Shown piece after piece: positions 1 through 8,553 of a stretch of 64,000 nt of DNA. The stretch is taken from NCBI RefSeq assembly GCF_000406165.1, contig NZ_CM001977.1:1596809-1660808 (forward strand), given 5' to 3'. The notes below the pieces were generated by a model, which was given only the letters and a program-made list of their open reading frames with translations, searched no databases and had not been told where the DNA came from. This DNA is from Dickeya zeae NCPPB 2538. GTDB lineage: Bacteria > Pseudomonadota > Gammaproteobacteria > Enterobacterales > Enterobacteriaceae. The position numbers were made by a program, and so were the translations under genes. The stretch's first letter is position 1. Every line of letters begins with the position of its first letter.

Positions 1-99
1 GCTCGCTTACATCATCGGGTCTGGAGTCAGGCGGATGCGTACAGTAACTGGCGAAACCATTACCAGACGCTTGCTGCGCCGGTGATTAAAAGCGAATAA
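1..99 (+). CDS. opgH: C-terminal end of a protein, probably glucans biosynthesis glucosyltransferase H (partial)
   Basis: Only the last 32 codons are inside the window, ending in TAA at 97-99; the reading frame is open to the left edge. The visible tail is basic and aromatic (ARLHHRVWSQADAY and onward). The call rests mainly on position: in E. coli opgG-opgH lies just upstream of mdtG and lpxL, and those two genes follow here. OpgH is the inner-membrane glucosyltransferase that makes the backbone of osmoregulated periplasmic glucans. The tail has no catalytic motif, so the identity is an inference. Confidence 0.4.
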   Translation, partial: ARLHHRVWSQADAYSNWRNHYQTLAAPVIKSE

Positions 100-117
100 A
101 CTTGCGTAAGTCAGTGA

Positions 118-148
118 AAAAGCAACGGCCAGTCCGTTGCTTTTTTTA
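118..148. terminator. Bidirectional rho-independent terminator between opgH-like gene and mdtG
   Basis: A 10-bp stem (AAAGCAACGG paired with CCGTTGCTTT, 5-base loop) is followed by a run of T on the plus strand and preceded by A residues, so it also gives a T run on the minus strand. It lies between two convergent genes and can serve both. Confidence 0.8.
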
Positions 149-183
149 TGCCCATCGTATGTCCGAACGTGATGTTTTCAGCG

Positions 184-1410
184 TCATTCCGCTTCGGATA
201 TCGGTTCCCGGTTTGATTTACGGCGCAAAGAGAGCCAGGAGTAAAATGCGTTGATCATCACAACGCTGGCCGTTACCAGGAATACGGCTCTGAACCCAAA
301 ACTTGCAGAGACGCTGGCACCTAACAAAGGACCCGTCACATTGCCGACATCGCGGAATGACTGGTTATAGCTGAATATCCGCCCGGCGACCTGGTGAGAG
401 GAGTGATAGATAAGTAGTGTTTGCACCGCAGGCAGTAATGCGCCATCAGCCGCACCCAGCAGGAAACGTAATGCCGCCAGTTGCCAGGGCGATTGCACGA
501 ACGCCATGGGGATCAGCAACAAGACCGACAATATCAGCATGGCTACCAGAATCCGCTCCGGACCAATCTTGTCGCCAAGTTTTCCCAACCGGGGGGCGCT
601 CAGGAGTGCTGAAACCCCCGGAATAGCCGCAATCGCGCCACTGATAAACGCCAGATTGTCGGTCTGGCCTGCCAGTTCTCGTACATACAGGGTCAGTATC
701 GGCGCAACAGAGCCGGTTGCTACCTGAATGATCAGAGTGGTGACGAACAGGCTCATCACCAGCTGAGGGTTTTTCAGTGAAACCATGACCTGGTGCCCGC
801 TGAGCATGTCTTTTTTCCTGACAGGCTCAATGCGTTCTCGAATGAAAAAGAAGGTAACCAGAAAGCAGATAAACAGCACCACAGCAGTAATGAAGAATAC
901 GGGGCGTAAACCGAAGGTATCGGCCAGATACCCTCCGAGTAGCGGGCCAAGCAGCGCACCACCGACCGCGCCGGTAGACAAGGTTCCCAGTGCCCAGCCA
1001 CTGCGATTACGGGGCACTTGTGTGGCGATCAACGCATTGGCATTCGGCACAAATCCGCCCAAAACACCCAATGCGGCTCTGAGTAACAAAAACTGCCAGA
1101 TATTCTGCACCAGGCCCATTAGCGCCATCACTATCGCCATCCCCAGAGCAGAGCGTAATAACATCAATTTTCGCCCTTTGCGATCGGCAAGACGCCCCCA
1201 GAAGGGGGATGCGACGGCTGAAAATAGAAACGTGATGCTGAACACTACACCTGACCAGAGATTTAACGCCTCATGGCCCTGTATACCCAGTTGTTCGACG
1301 TAAAGTGAAAGAAAAGGCATGACCAAACTGAAGGCCGCCCCGGTAAAGAAACATCCCAACCAGGCAATGTAGAGGTTGCGTTTCCAGTCAATCGGAGCGG
1401 TATCGTCCAT
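184..1410 (-). CDS. mdtG: Multidrug efflux MFS transporter MdtG
   Basis: A 408-residue inner-membrane protein of the major facilitator superfamily, the same length as E. coli MdtG and closely similar throughout. It has about twelve hydrophobic segments and the loop 2-3 motif GRLADRKGR at residues 72-80. In E. coli it exports drugs such as fosfomycin and deoxycholate by proton antiport. An upstream in-frame start at 1548 would add 46 residues with no family counterpart and would run into lpxL. The start at 1410 has an AGGGA ribosome site and matches the family N-terminus (MDDTAPIDWKRN). It lies 46 bp downstream of lpxL and may be co-transcribed with it. Confidence 0.93.
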   Translation of the reverse strand: MDDTAPIDWKRNLYIAWLGCFFTGAAFSLVMPFLSLYVEQLGIQGHEALNLWSGVVFSITFLFSAVASPFWGRLADRKGRKLMLLRSALGMAIVMALMGLVQNIWQFLLLRAALGVLGGFVPNANALIATQVPRNRSGWALGTLSTGAVGGALLGPLLGGYLADTFGLRPVFFITAVVLFICFLVTFFFIRERIEPVRKKDMLSGHQVMVSLKNPQLVMSLFVTTLIIQVATGSVAPILTLYVRELAGQTDNLAFISGAIAAIPGVSALLSAPRLGKLGDKIGPERILVAMLILSVLLLIPMAFVQSPWQLAALRFLLGAADGALLPAVQTLLIYHSSHQVAGRIFSYNQSFRDVGNVTGPLLGASVSASFGFRAVFLVTASVVMINAFYSWLSLRRKSNREPISEAE

Positions 1411-1456
1411 CGTGTTTCCCTGGCTGGTCGTAGCCAGCACGTGATTTAAAAAGCGC

Positions 1457-2377
1457 TCAATAGAGCGAAGGTTCCCCGTCAGGGCGTGTTTTAAAACGGC
1501 GATGCAGCCACATGTATTGGTCCGGTGCCAGCAGAATATTTTCTTCAACCAGCCTATTCATCCAGGCAGCGGTGGTGGCCTCATTTTCCAATGGGATATC
1601 CAGTTGGGCAGGACGAATGAGCAGTTCATAACCCTTGCCATCCGGCAAACGGCGGGGGACGAACGGCACAATAGCTGGTTTTGCCGCACGGGCTAGCATA
1701 TAACTACCAACCGTTGTTGCGGCATGTTTAACAGCAAATAAAGGAACAAACACGCTACTGCGTGGACCATAGTCATGATCGGGGGCGTACCAGATAATCT
1801 CGCCTTGCTTGAGCGCACGGATCATGCCTTTTACGTCTTTTCGGTCCAACATGGATTTGTTAGAGCGCATTCTTCCCCAGGTTTGCAGCCAGTCGATCAG
1901 TTTGTTGTCGTTAGGTCGATAAACACCGATGCCGGCGTTTTGTATGCCAAAGATACGGGCCCCTAATTCCAGGGTAAGGAAATGCAGGCCAATCAGTAAC
2001 ACACCGCGCTGTTGTTCTCGCAGCGGTCGCATGTGTTCTAGTCCGGTTACCGTAAACCAGCGCTCCACCCGCCAGTCTGGCCAAAACCAGGCCATACCGG
2101 TTTCCATGACGCCCATTCCGACGGATTCAAAATTTTTCTTAACCAACGTCTCCCGTTCCTCCGTCGGCATATCCGGGAAGCAAAGCTGCAAATTCCGATG
2201 AGTGATCGCGACGCGGCGTTTCAGTATGCGCATTGACAGCCTTCCCAACCCAGTGCCGATGCGATAGATGAGAGGATAGGGTAACAGTACCAACAGATAG
2301 AGTAGCGCGATACCTGTCCAGGTCGGCCAGTAGCGTGGGTGTAGCAGCGAGCGATTGAAGGCGGGGATTTGAGTCAT
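1457..2377 (-). CDS. lpxL: Lipid A biosynthesis lauroyl acyltransferase LpxL
   Basis: This inner-membrane enzyme transfers a lauroyl chain from acyl-ACP to Kdo2-lipid IVA, a late step of lipid A synthesis. The protein is 306 residues, exactly the E. coli length. It has an N-terminal membrane anchor (about residues 20-40) and the catalytic H-x4-E motif at His132-Glu137 (HFLTLE). The conserved blocks YRPNDN, SNKSMLDRKD and WYAPDHDYGPRSSVF are intact. The next gene on the same strand is mdtG. The region upstream up to 2621 has no other gene, so its promoter is probably there. Confidence 0.96.
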   Translation of the reverse strand: MTQIPAFNRSLLHPRYWPTWTGIALLYLLVLLPYPLIYRIGTGLGRLSMRILKRRVAITHRNLQLCFPDMPTEERETLVKKNFESVGMGVMETGMAWFWPDWRVERWFTVTGLEHMRPLREQQRGVLLIGLHFLTLELGARIFGIQNAGIGVYRPNDNKLIDWLQTWGRMRSNKSMLDRKDVKGMIRALKQGEIIWYAPDHDYGPRSSVFVPLFAVKHAATTVGSYMLARAAKPAIVPFVPRRLPDGKGYELLIRPAQLDIPLENEATTAAWMNRLVEENILLAPDQYMWLHRRFKTRPDGEPSLY

Positions 2378-2621
2378 AGCGTTAGTATTAAAAAACGGCG
2401 AATAATACGCCGACGGTTAATGGAGTTATTTGCGTTTTCCAACAGAGCAGCCAAAGGCAACGTTTTTGAGAAGAAAACACGTGTGTGTTTTTATCCGCAA
2501 ATTCAACACGGTATTTATCATAGCATCTGTGAAATACAGGTTTTAACGTTTGATGACATTAGGGCGGGAGTCAACATTGCGCCAGCGATCCCCGCACGGT
2601 GACGGCGGGGATTATTGGCTG

Positions 2622-3716
2622 TCAGGAGGTGAACAATCCTTTGGCGTAGTGAGGCTCACAGCGCCAGAACTGAGGCGGTACGGTGACGTTTTCTTTCAGT
2701 CGGATCGCGGCATGCCATGGCCAGCGAGGATTAAACAACATGGCACGGGCAAGGGCTACCGCGTCCGCTTCTTCGGTCGCAAGAATAGCTTCCGCCTGCT
2801 CAGGCTCCGTAATCAACCCGACGGCAATCGTCACCAGCCCCGTTTCCTGACGAATCTTTTGTGCGAAAGGCACCTGATAGTTGGGAGCAGGCTGGATGTG
2901 TTGCAACGGCGATAGTCCACCGCTGGAAACATGAATATAGTCACATCCCAGTTGACTCAGCACGTGACCAAGCTCAATGGACTGTGCCAAATCCCAGCCG
3001 CCTTCAACGGCATCCGTGGCGGAAATGCGAACACCGACTGCTTTATGCGGTGGAAACACCTCTCGTACCGCCATATAAACCTCACGCAGTAACCGTATCC
3101 GATTGGTCAGTGAACCACCGTATTCGTCGTCACGCTGGTTGGATAGCGGCGAGAGAAACTGGTGCAACAGATAACCGTGTGCCGCATGGATCTCTATCAA
3201 ATCGAATCCCAGTCGGTCTGCCCGTTTGGCTGAGGCGGCAAAGGCATCAATCAGGTTTTTGATTTGATCATGGCTCATGGCGACCGGCACGGTGTCATCA
3301 GGGGCATAAGGCAATGCCGAGGGCGCGACGGTTTGCCAGCCACCTTGTGTGGGAGACAGGAAGGCCCTGTTAGCCCAAGGGGCATCGGTTGAGGCCTTTC
3401 GGCCAGCATGGCCGAGCTGAATACCCAACGGGATAGTGGAGTGCTGACGGATTCCCCGGATGACGGGTGCTAAAGCACGTTCGGTATCGTCATCCCACAG
3501 GCCGAGATCGTGTGGTGAGATGCGTCCTTCCGGTGCCACGGCGGTGGCTTCAAGAATCAGTAAGCCCGCGCCGGAATGCGACAACGTGCCCAGGTGCATC
3601 ATGTGCCACTCTGTGGCTTTGCCGTCTTTTGCGGAGTACTGACACATGGGTGCGATGATAATACGGTTTGGTAGCGTCAGGTTTCCCAGTGCCAATGGAC
3701 TGAACAGCTTGCTCAT
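2622..3716 (-). CDS. NADH:flavin oxidoreductase of the old yellow enzyme family, YqjM/NamA-like
   Basis: A 364-residue FMN-dependent ene-reductase. The N-terminus APMCQYSA (Cys25, Tyr27) is the signature of the YqjM/XenA class of old yellow enzymes, in which the cysteine tunes the flavin. His177 and His180 in EIHAAHGYLLHQF are the substrate-binding pair, and RDDEYGGS follows. Such enzymes reduce activated C=C bonds of enones, maleimides, quinones or nitro compounds; the physiological substrate is not evident. It sits between lpxL and the divergent trhO, where E. coli has no such gene. The predicted fold class is secure, the role is not. Confidence 0.9.
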   Translation of the reverse strand: MSKLFSPLALGNLTLPNRIIIAPMCQYSAKDGKATEWHMMHLGTLSHSGAGLLILEATAVAPEGRISPHDLGLWDDDTERALAPVIRGIRQHSTIPLGIQLGHAGRKASTDAPWANRAFLSPTQGGWQTVAPSALPYAPDDTVPVAMSHDQIKNLIDAFAASAKRADRLGFDLIEIHAAHGYLLHQFLSPLSNQRDDEYGGSLTNRIRLLREVYMAVREVFPPHKAVGVRISATDAVEGGWDLAQSIELGHVLSQLGCDYIHVSSGGLSPLQHIQPAPNYQVPFAQKIRQETGLVTIAVGLITEPEQAEAILATEEADAVALARAMLFNPRWPWHAAIRLKENVTVPPQFWRCEPHYAKGLFTS

Positions 3717-3926
3717 GAAGATAAACCCTCATCTAAGATAAATTCAGCACACCATGCCAGAGTGGCTGCTGTGTCTGAACTACGGATTTCACATTCCGAT
3801 ATCCCCGTCGTTCACTGACAGCATGCTGTCCCTCCTGTATGATGCGACGGAAATTTATTGGTTACGCAACATCGCGTTCATATCATCTTAACGCCATTCA
3901 CCTCAATAAAAACAGGACAGTACACC

Positions 3927-4997
3927 ATGCCAGTGTTACATAACCGTGTTTCCAATGAGGAACTGAAAGCGCGCATGCTCGCTGAAGCCGAGCCGCGAAC
4001 GACAGTGTCCTTTTACAAGTATTTCCAACTAGATGAGCCACAGGCTTTTCGTGACGCACTGTATGTCGCGTTTGAGCAGGCTCGGGTATTCGGCCGCGTC
4101 TATATCGCCAGCGAGGGGATCAATGCGCAGATAAGCGTCCCTGCCAGTCGGTTTGAGGATTTTCGTACCGCGTTGTATGGCGCGCATCCGGCATTAAACG
4201 GCGTTCGTTTGAATATTGCACTGGAAGATGACGGTAAGTCATTTTGGGTATTACGCATGAAAGTGCGGGATCGCATTGTTGCCGATGGGATTGACGACGC
4301 CAGTTTCGATCCAACACGGGTAGGGCAGTACCTCAAGGCGGAAGAGGTTAACCGGATGGCCGATGACCCCGACACCTTGTTCGTGGATATGCGTAATCAT
4401 TACGAATATGAGGTTGGCCATTTTGAAAACGCGCTCGAAGTGCCTTCCGATACATTTCGTGAGCAATTGCCGATGGCCGTCGATATGCTTGCAGAAGCAC
4501 GTGATAAGAATATCGTGATGTACTGCACCGGCGGGATTCGCTGCGAAAAAGCCAGTGCTTATATGCTTCATCATGGCTTCAGGAATGTTTACCATGTTGA
4601 AGGCGGCATTATTGAATATGTCCGTCAGGCTAAATCCCGCGGGTTACCACTGAAGTTTATCGGCAAGAATTTCGTGTTTGACGAACGGATGGGGGAGCGG
4701 GTATCCGATGATGTGATTGCGCATTGTCATCAATGTGGGGAGCCTTGTGATACTCACGTCAATTGCAAAAATCAGGGATGCCATTTGTTGTTCATCCAAT
4801 GCCCGACATGCGCAGAAAAATATGCGGGTTGCTGTAGCAGCGCGTGTCAGGAAGAAACACGGTTGCCGCTTGAAGAGCAGCGTCTGCGTCGCAAGAATCG
4901 TGAAATCAGCATGAAGATTTTTAACAAATCGAAAGGGTTGCTGAACACCACATTGGGGATTCCAGCACCGGAAAAAGAACCCAGAAAAGACAAATAA
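3927..4997 (+). CDS. trhO: tRNA uridine(34) hydroxylase TrhO (YceA)
   Basis: TrhO makes 5-hydroxyuridine at position 34 of certain tRNAs, an oxygen-dependent step towards cmo5U or mcmo5U. The protein is 356 residues. An N-terminal alpha/beta part is followed by a rhodanese domain with the cysteine loop CTGGIRCE (Cys200 and Cys206), then a cysteine-rich C-terminal segment carrying about ten cysteines (CHQC, CPTC, GCCSSAC). The start at 3927 follows AGGACA and matches the E. coli N-terminus (MPVLHNR); an upstream alternative at 3858 adds 23 unrelated residues. It is convergent with yceI and a shared hairpin separates them. Confidence 0.96.
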   Translation: MPVLHNRVSNEELKARMLAEAEPRTTVSFYKYFQLDEPQAFRDALYVAFEQARVFGRVYIASEGINAQISVPASRFEDFRTALYGAHPALNGVRLNIALEDDGKSFWVLRMKVRDRIVADGIDDASFDPTRVGQYLKAEEVNRMADDPDTLFVDMRNHYEYEVGHFENALEVPSDTFREQLPMAVDMLAEARDKNIVMYCTGGIRCEKASAYMLHHGFRNVYHVEGGIIEYVRQAKSRGLPLKFIGKNFVFDERMGERVSDDVIAHCHQCGEPCDTHVNCKNQGCHLLFIQCPTCAEKYAGCCSSACQEETRLPLEEQRLRRKNREISMKIFNKSKGLLNTTLGIPAPEKEPRKDK

Positions 4998-5013
4998 TCA
5001 GAGTGAAAATAAG

Positions 5014-5037
5014 TGCAGGGCCTGTAAGAGCCCTGCA
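5014..5037. terminator. Hairpin between convergent trhO and yceI, probable terminator
   Basis: A perfect 8-bp stem (TGCAGGGC with GCCCTGCA, 8-base loop) lies between the two stop codons. On the minus strand it is followed by a T-rich stretch (CTTATTTTC), so it fits best as the end of the yceJ-yceI transcript; the plus side has only TTA. Confidence 0.5.
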
Positions 5038-5044
5038 TTAGCGA

Positions 5045-5626
5045 TTATTTCTGACGAACACCTTCGATAGAGATAATCAGTTCTACTTCCTGAGACGCTG
5101 GGCCAAGATCGGTTGTGATATTGAAATCTTTTAGCGCCAGTTTACCTTTCGCCTCAAAACCAGCACGGTACCCGCCCCATGGGTCATCACCTTTGCCCAT
5201 CAGTTTGGCATCCAGCGTTAAGGGTTTGGTGACACCGTGTAATGTCAAATTACCGGTGATTTTTAATATATCCCCATCTTTCTGAACGCCGGTTGAGACA
5301 AATGTTGACTGAGGGTATTTGTCAGCATTTAACAATTCAGCACTACGAATGTGTTTGTCGCGCTCTGCCTGATTGGTATCCACACTGTTGGTATTAACTG
5401 TCACGTTCACTTTATCCGCTGCGGGGTTATTTTCGTCGAACGTAAATGTCCCGTCGAAGTCTTTGAATGAACCGTAAATCCAGCTATATCCCAGATGTTG
5501 AATCCGAAATTGAATAAACGCATGTTGCTCTTTCTTGTCAATTTGATAATCGGCAGCAGAAGCCGGGCCGGTCCAGGAGAACAGTGATGCCAGGGTGACA
5601 CCCAGCAGAAGCATTTTTTTCAGCAT
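5045..5626 (-). CDS. yceI: YceI family periplasmic lipid-binding-like protein
   Basis: A 193-residue secreted protein with a cleavable signal peptide (about residues 1-24, ending PASA-A) followed by a YceI lipocalin-like beta-barrel domain. Members bind long isoprenoid or amphiphilic ligands. E. coli YceI is a periplasmic protein induced by high pH and osmotic stress with no proven function. The start follows an AAGGA site. It lies 29 bp downstream of the cytochrome b561 gene yceJ, the usual pairing, which suggests a joint redox or quinone-related role, but this is inference. Confidence 0.93.
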   Translation of the reverse strand: MLKKMLLLGVTLASLFSWTGPASAADYQIDKKEQHAFIQFRIQHLGYSWIYGSFKDFDGTFTFDENNPAADKVNVTVNTNSVDTNQAERDKHIRSAELLNADKYPQSTFVSTGVQKDGDILKITGNLTLHGVTKPLTLDAKLMGKGDDPWGGYRAGFEAKGKLALKDFNITTDLGPASQEVELIISIEGVRQK

Positions 5627-5655
5627 TGGTATTTTTCCTTAAATTCCAAAATGAA

Positions 5656-6210
5656 TTAATCAACATGTCGACCAGACATGCGTTTTAGCGTTACATCACG
5701 ATCAATAAAATGATGTTTTAGTGCCGCGAGTGCATGTAAAACCGATAAAACGACAACCGACCAGGCAAGATATAAGTGAATCTTGCCAGCAGTATCAGCC
5801 TGGTTTTGAATACCACTTAGCGTCGCAGGGACGGAGAACCAGCCAAAAACAGAAATAGCCTGACCTTCAGCCGTGGAAATCAGATAGCCACTAATAAGAA
5901 TACTAAATAACAGTAAATACAGAAAGATATGCGCTGCCGTAGCACCGACACGGGTTAACGTTGAATAGCTTGAAAGCGCTGGAGGCGGTGGGGAAAGCCA
6001 GCGCCATATAACGCGGAAAAACAGGGTCAGAAACAGCAGTATGCCTATCCCCTTGTGTATTTCCGGTGCGTTGTGATACCAGGGGTTGTAATATCCCAGT
6101 GTGACCATCCACAGTCCTAAGGCAAACATACCATACACTGTTATGGCACTGACCCAGTGCAGGAGTACACTGATATATCCATATCGGGTTGATGTATTAC
6201 GCCAAACCAT
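5656..6210 (-). CDS. yceJ: Cytochrome b561 family membrane protein YceJ
   Basis: A 184-residue integral membrane protein with four predicted helices and histidines placed for two b-type hemes (HW in helix 1, HKG in helix 2, and HLYLAW and HALAALKHH near the end). Prokaryotic b561 proteins pass electrons between quinones and periplasmic acceptors; the partner of YceJ is unknown. The start at 6210 is chosen because AAGGA lies 8 bases upstream; an in-frame ATG at 6228 has no ribosome site. It is first in a two-gene unit with yceI. Confidence 0.87.
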   Translation of the reverse strand: MVWRNTSTRYGYISVLLHWVSAITVYGMFALGLWMVTLGYYNPWYHNAPEIHKGIGILLFLTLFFRVIWRWLSPPPPALSSYSTLTRVGATAAHIFLYLLLFSILISGYLISTAEGQAISVFGWFSVPATLSGIQNQADTAGKIHLYLAWSVVVLSVLHALAALKHHFIDRDVTLKRMSGRHVD

Positions 6211-6585
6211 TATTGAAATCCTTATCATTTACTGGCAACTGTTACAGGAACATAACTATACGGAATCGTAAAATCAATATAAAAATAGCATATTCAAATC
6301 AGCTGGATAATATTTCAGTGTTTTTGAATGTGTGTTTGTATTTTATTCAAATGGGTTGCTTGAGTGTGGTTTGTTATTTTTATGATTTTTTATTTTTTAA
6401 TAAATAAATTGGATTTATCTTAAAATACATTATTTATTTTCTGGTTGTTTTATTTTGATTTTTCTCTTAACAAAGAAATAAGAGAATAAATTATTGGTCT
6501 GGTGATGATAACGGTAGGACACCGCTCAGGGAGCGGTGTCCGGATGGTGAAAAATAGTGGTGAATGATGATAAATATAAAAAGTG
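6211..6585. other. AT-rich intergenic region between yceJ and bssS
   Basis: No convincing gene is present in these 375 bases. The stretch is strongly AT-rich and probably holds the yceJ-yceI promoter. It contains a TTTGAAT/ATTCAAA inverted repeat (6323-6351) and, nearer bssS, a perfect GC-rich hairpin listed separately. Confidence 0.6.
6517..6541. repeat. Perfect 11-bp stem, 3-base loop hairpin downstream of bssS
   Basis: GGACACCGCTC pairs with GAGCGGTGTCC around an AGG loop. Neither flank has a T run, so it is not a standard terminator. It may protect the 3' end of the bssS message or be a degraded terminator. Confidence 0.6.
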
Positions 6586-6840
6586 TTAATGCTTAAGGTA
6601 GTCAATCAGTTGGCAGTCTTTTGATTCAATTTTGGCAATGCCAGCCTCCAGGATAGAGATGAGCTGTTTTGCCACATCGGTGGTCAACCATAATGTGCGA
6701 TCGACCTGGGCTTCGTCCGGCGCCTGGTCCTCCATAGCGAGGTAATGCAGACGGATCATCATCGCGTCATAACTGTCAACGGTACTGATATCCCAACCCA
6801 CAAGCGGGTGCGTTTGAATAATCTCATTTTTTCTGTCCAT
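6586..6840 (-). CDS. bssS: Biofilm regulator BssS
   Basis: An 84-residue cytoplasmic protein, the same length as E. coli BssS (YceP). The conserved blocks IQTHPLVGWDISTVDSYDA (residues 8-26), LWLTTDVA and SILEAGIAKIES are intact; the middle (residues 36-46) diverges. In E. coli it influences biofilm formation and indole/AI-2 linked signalling; the molecular mechanism is unknown. A strong AAGGGG ribosome site precedes the ATG. It is a single gene upstream of the yceJ region and follows dinI on the same strand after a terminator, so it is probably transcribed alone. Confidence 0.92.
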   Translation of the reverse strand: MDRKNEIIQTHPLVGWDISTVDSYDAMMIRLHYLAMEDQAPDEAQVDRTLWLTTDVAKQLISILEAGIAKIESKDCQLIDYLKH

Positions 6841-7072
6841 AAATACCCCTTATTGACTAGTTACTACCGTGAGTGACTAAACGAGGTTTAAGACGGCTCT
6901 TGTAGCTGAGCAATATCAGTATATCTCTGTCGGATTCATTTATGGAAATTAAATGTAAAAAAAACTCAAGTGGATGTTTCGATTAATTATCCAGCAGAAT
7001 GAGGGGAATGAATTGAACAAAAATAGTACAGTGCGTTAATGTAAGATGGCAATGCATCACCACATCTTTAGC

Positions 7073-7105
7073 GAAAAAAAGAAAGGCCGGACGAGATGTC
7101 TGGCC
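7073..7105 (-). terminator. Rho-independent terminator of dinI
   Basis: On the minus strand GGCCAGAC pairs with GTCCGGCC (one G-U pair, 5-base loop) and is followed by TTTCTTTTTTT. It begins about 30 bases after the dinI stop codon. Confidence 0.75.
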
Positions 7106-7137
7106 GTTGGGTAACCAGTGCGAATAGAAAAAAGGTA

Positions 7138-7380
7138 TTACTCGCTCTGAACAAACCAGTCCTCAGCGCTTTCCCAGGTTTCCTGCAGGATTTCCGATAT
7201 TTTCTCTTTGTCGTCTTTACTGCCGCCAAAAATGCTCAGGTTATTCGAGGCGGCATAACGGATGCTCACCGGGGTATCCGGGTAAATGTCATGAACCCGG
7301 TGGCTAAGCTCATGGGTTAATGCTTCAAGTGCGCCAGTAGGCAGTAGGGTGGTTTTTGCAATAGTCAGTTCAATACGCAT
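7138..7380 (-). CDS. dinI: DNA damage-inducible protein DinI
   Basis: An 80-residue SOS modulator that binds RecA filaments: it stabilises them and curbs UmuD cleavage while LexA cleavage continues. It carries the DinI family core (MRIELTIAK, RYAASNNLS) and the acidic C-terminal helix EILQETWESAEDWF at about residues 63-76 that mimics DNA in contacting RecA. An AAGGAGG ribosome site precedes the ATG. A LexA operator overlaps the -10 box just upstream, so it is an SOS gene. It is monocistronic by the terminator that follows. Confidence 0.95.
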   Translation of the reverse strand: MRIELTIAKTTLLPTGALEALTHELSHRVHDIYPDTPVSIRYAASNNLSIFGGSKDDKEKISEILQETWESAEDWFVQSE

Positions 7381-7394
7381 GGTTGCCTCCTTTT

Positions 7395-7432
7395 TACTGT
7401 GATTTTATACAGCAAAAAGAAAAAGGCAACAA
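7395..7432 (-). promoter_or_regulatory. SOS promoter of dinI with LexA operator
   Basis: The operator CTGT-N8-ACAG lies at 7397-7412, matching the LexA consensus core exactly. On the minus strand it overlaps a -10 box TATAAA (7409-7404), with TTGTTG (7432-7427) 17 bases upstream as -35. Overlap of operator and -10 box fits direct repression. Confidence 0.82.
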
Positions 7433-7468
7433 CATGGATAAAAAATAACAACATGGATGAAAATGTAA

Positions 7469-7493
7469 CGCGCGGCCTTCACATGACCGCGCG
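7469..7493 (-). terminator. Possible terminator of pyrC
   Basis: CGCGCGG pairs with CCGCGCG around an 11-base loop. On the minus strand, just after the pyrC stop, the stem is followed by TTACATTTTCAT, an imperfect T-rich tail. Confidence 0.4.
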
Positions 7494-7503
7494 CCGCCCG
7501 CTA

Positions 7504-8547
7504 TCAGACGACAGACCAGTTCAGGCTCTGTCCTGCAAGGAATGGAATAATGCATTCTTCACCTGTCACGATCTCTTCGGGAAATTGCACCGGCTGGCGG
7601 TGTAATTCCAGAGTATCTTCATTGACGGGCAATCCATAAAAACGCGGGCCATTCAATGAGCAGAATGCTTCCAGTTTATCCAGCGCATTCAACTCCTCAA
7701 ATACCGTGGCGTAAGCGCTTAATGAAGCCTGAGCGTTGAAAACACCAGCACAACCGCAGGAGGACTCTTTACGGTGTTTCGCGTGGGGGGCGGAGTCTGT
7801 GCCAAGGAAAAACTTCTCACTGCCTGAGGCAACGGCTTCACGTAATGCCTGTTGGTGAATGTTACGTTTAAGTATGGGCAGGCAGTACAAATGTGGGCGG
7901 ATACCACCGACCAGCATATGGTTACGGTTAAACATCAGATGCTGTGGGGTAATGGTGGCAGCGACGAAGCGATCGGCTGCTTGCACATACTGGGCGGCTT
8001 CGCGGGTGGTGATATGCTCAAACACCACCTTCAGTTCTGGGAAGTGCTGGCGCAGCGGCTCCATGATTTGCTCGATAAAGCGGGCTTCGCGATCGAAGAT
8101 ATCGACTTGTGGGTCGGTGACCTCACCATGAACCAATAGCGGCATACCCAGTTTCTGCATCGATTCCAGTATGGGGTAGATGGTTTTGATATCGGATACA
8201 CCATGGCTGGAGTTAGTGGTGGCATGAGCCGGGTAAAGTTTAGCGGCAGTAAAAACGCCTTGCTGGTAGCCGGAGATAATTTCGTTTTTATCCAGTGATT
8301 CTGTCAAATAACAGGTCATCAGTGGCTGGAAGGTGTCGCCAGCCGGTACGGCAGACAAAATCCGTTGCCGGTACGCCTCTGCCTGGGCGACGCTGGTAAT
8401 GGGCGGTGTCAGATTCGGCATGACAATAGCTCGGGCGAACAGGCGGCTGGTGTAAGGCAGCACGGCTTTGAGCATCTCGTCATCACGCAGATGAAGGTGC
8501 CAGTCGTCAGGGCGACGAATCTTCAAAATAGTCGGCAAAGGGGTCAT
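7504..8547 (-). CDS. pyrC: Dihydroorotase PyrC
   Basis: PyrC closes carbamoyl-aspartate to dihydroorotate, the third step of pyrimidine synthesis, in the cytoplasm. The protein is 347 residues, the usual type II length. The zinc-binding HLHLR motif is at residues 17-21, the carbamylated-lysine region AAKLYPAHATTNS near 101-113, further metal histidines are in LLVHGE and VFEHITT, and the catalytic aspartate is in FLGTDSAPH. A GCGGAG ribosome site lies 6 bases before the ATG. Its promoter and leader have the layout known for pyrimidine-sensitive start-site switching. It is transcribed alone. Confidence 0.97.
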   Translation of the reverse strand: MTPLPTILKIRRPDDWHLHLRDDEMLKAVLPYTSRLFARAIVMPNLTPPITSVAQAEAYRQRILSAVPAGDTFQPLMTCYLTESLDKNEIISGYQQGVFTAAKLYPAHATTNSSHGVSDIKTIYPILESMQKLGMPLLVHGEVTDPQVDIFDREARFIEQIMEPLRQHFPELKVVFEHITTREAAQYVQAADRFVAATITPQHLMFNRNHMLVGGIRPHLYCLPILKRNIHQQALREAVASGSEKFFLGTDSAPHAKHRKESSCGCAGVFNAQASLSAYATVFEELNALDKLEAFCSLNGPRFYGLPVNEDTLELHRQPVQFPEEIVTGEECIIPFLAGQSLNWSVV

Positions 8548-8553
8548 GAAACG

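Noticed and set aside
785..1303. 172-codon plus-strand frame inside mdtG
   Set aside because: mdtG is closely conserved on the minus strand; this frame has no signal of its own.
1411..1548. 46-residue N-terminal extension of MdtG
   Set aside because: It overlaps lpxL, lacks a ribosome site and breaks the exact family length.
2588..2614. ATCCCCGC/GCGGGGAT hairpin after the old yellow enzyme gene
   Set aside because: The stem is real but has no T run on the minus strand, so a terminator call is not supported.
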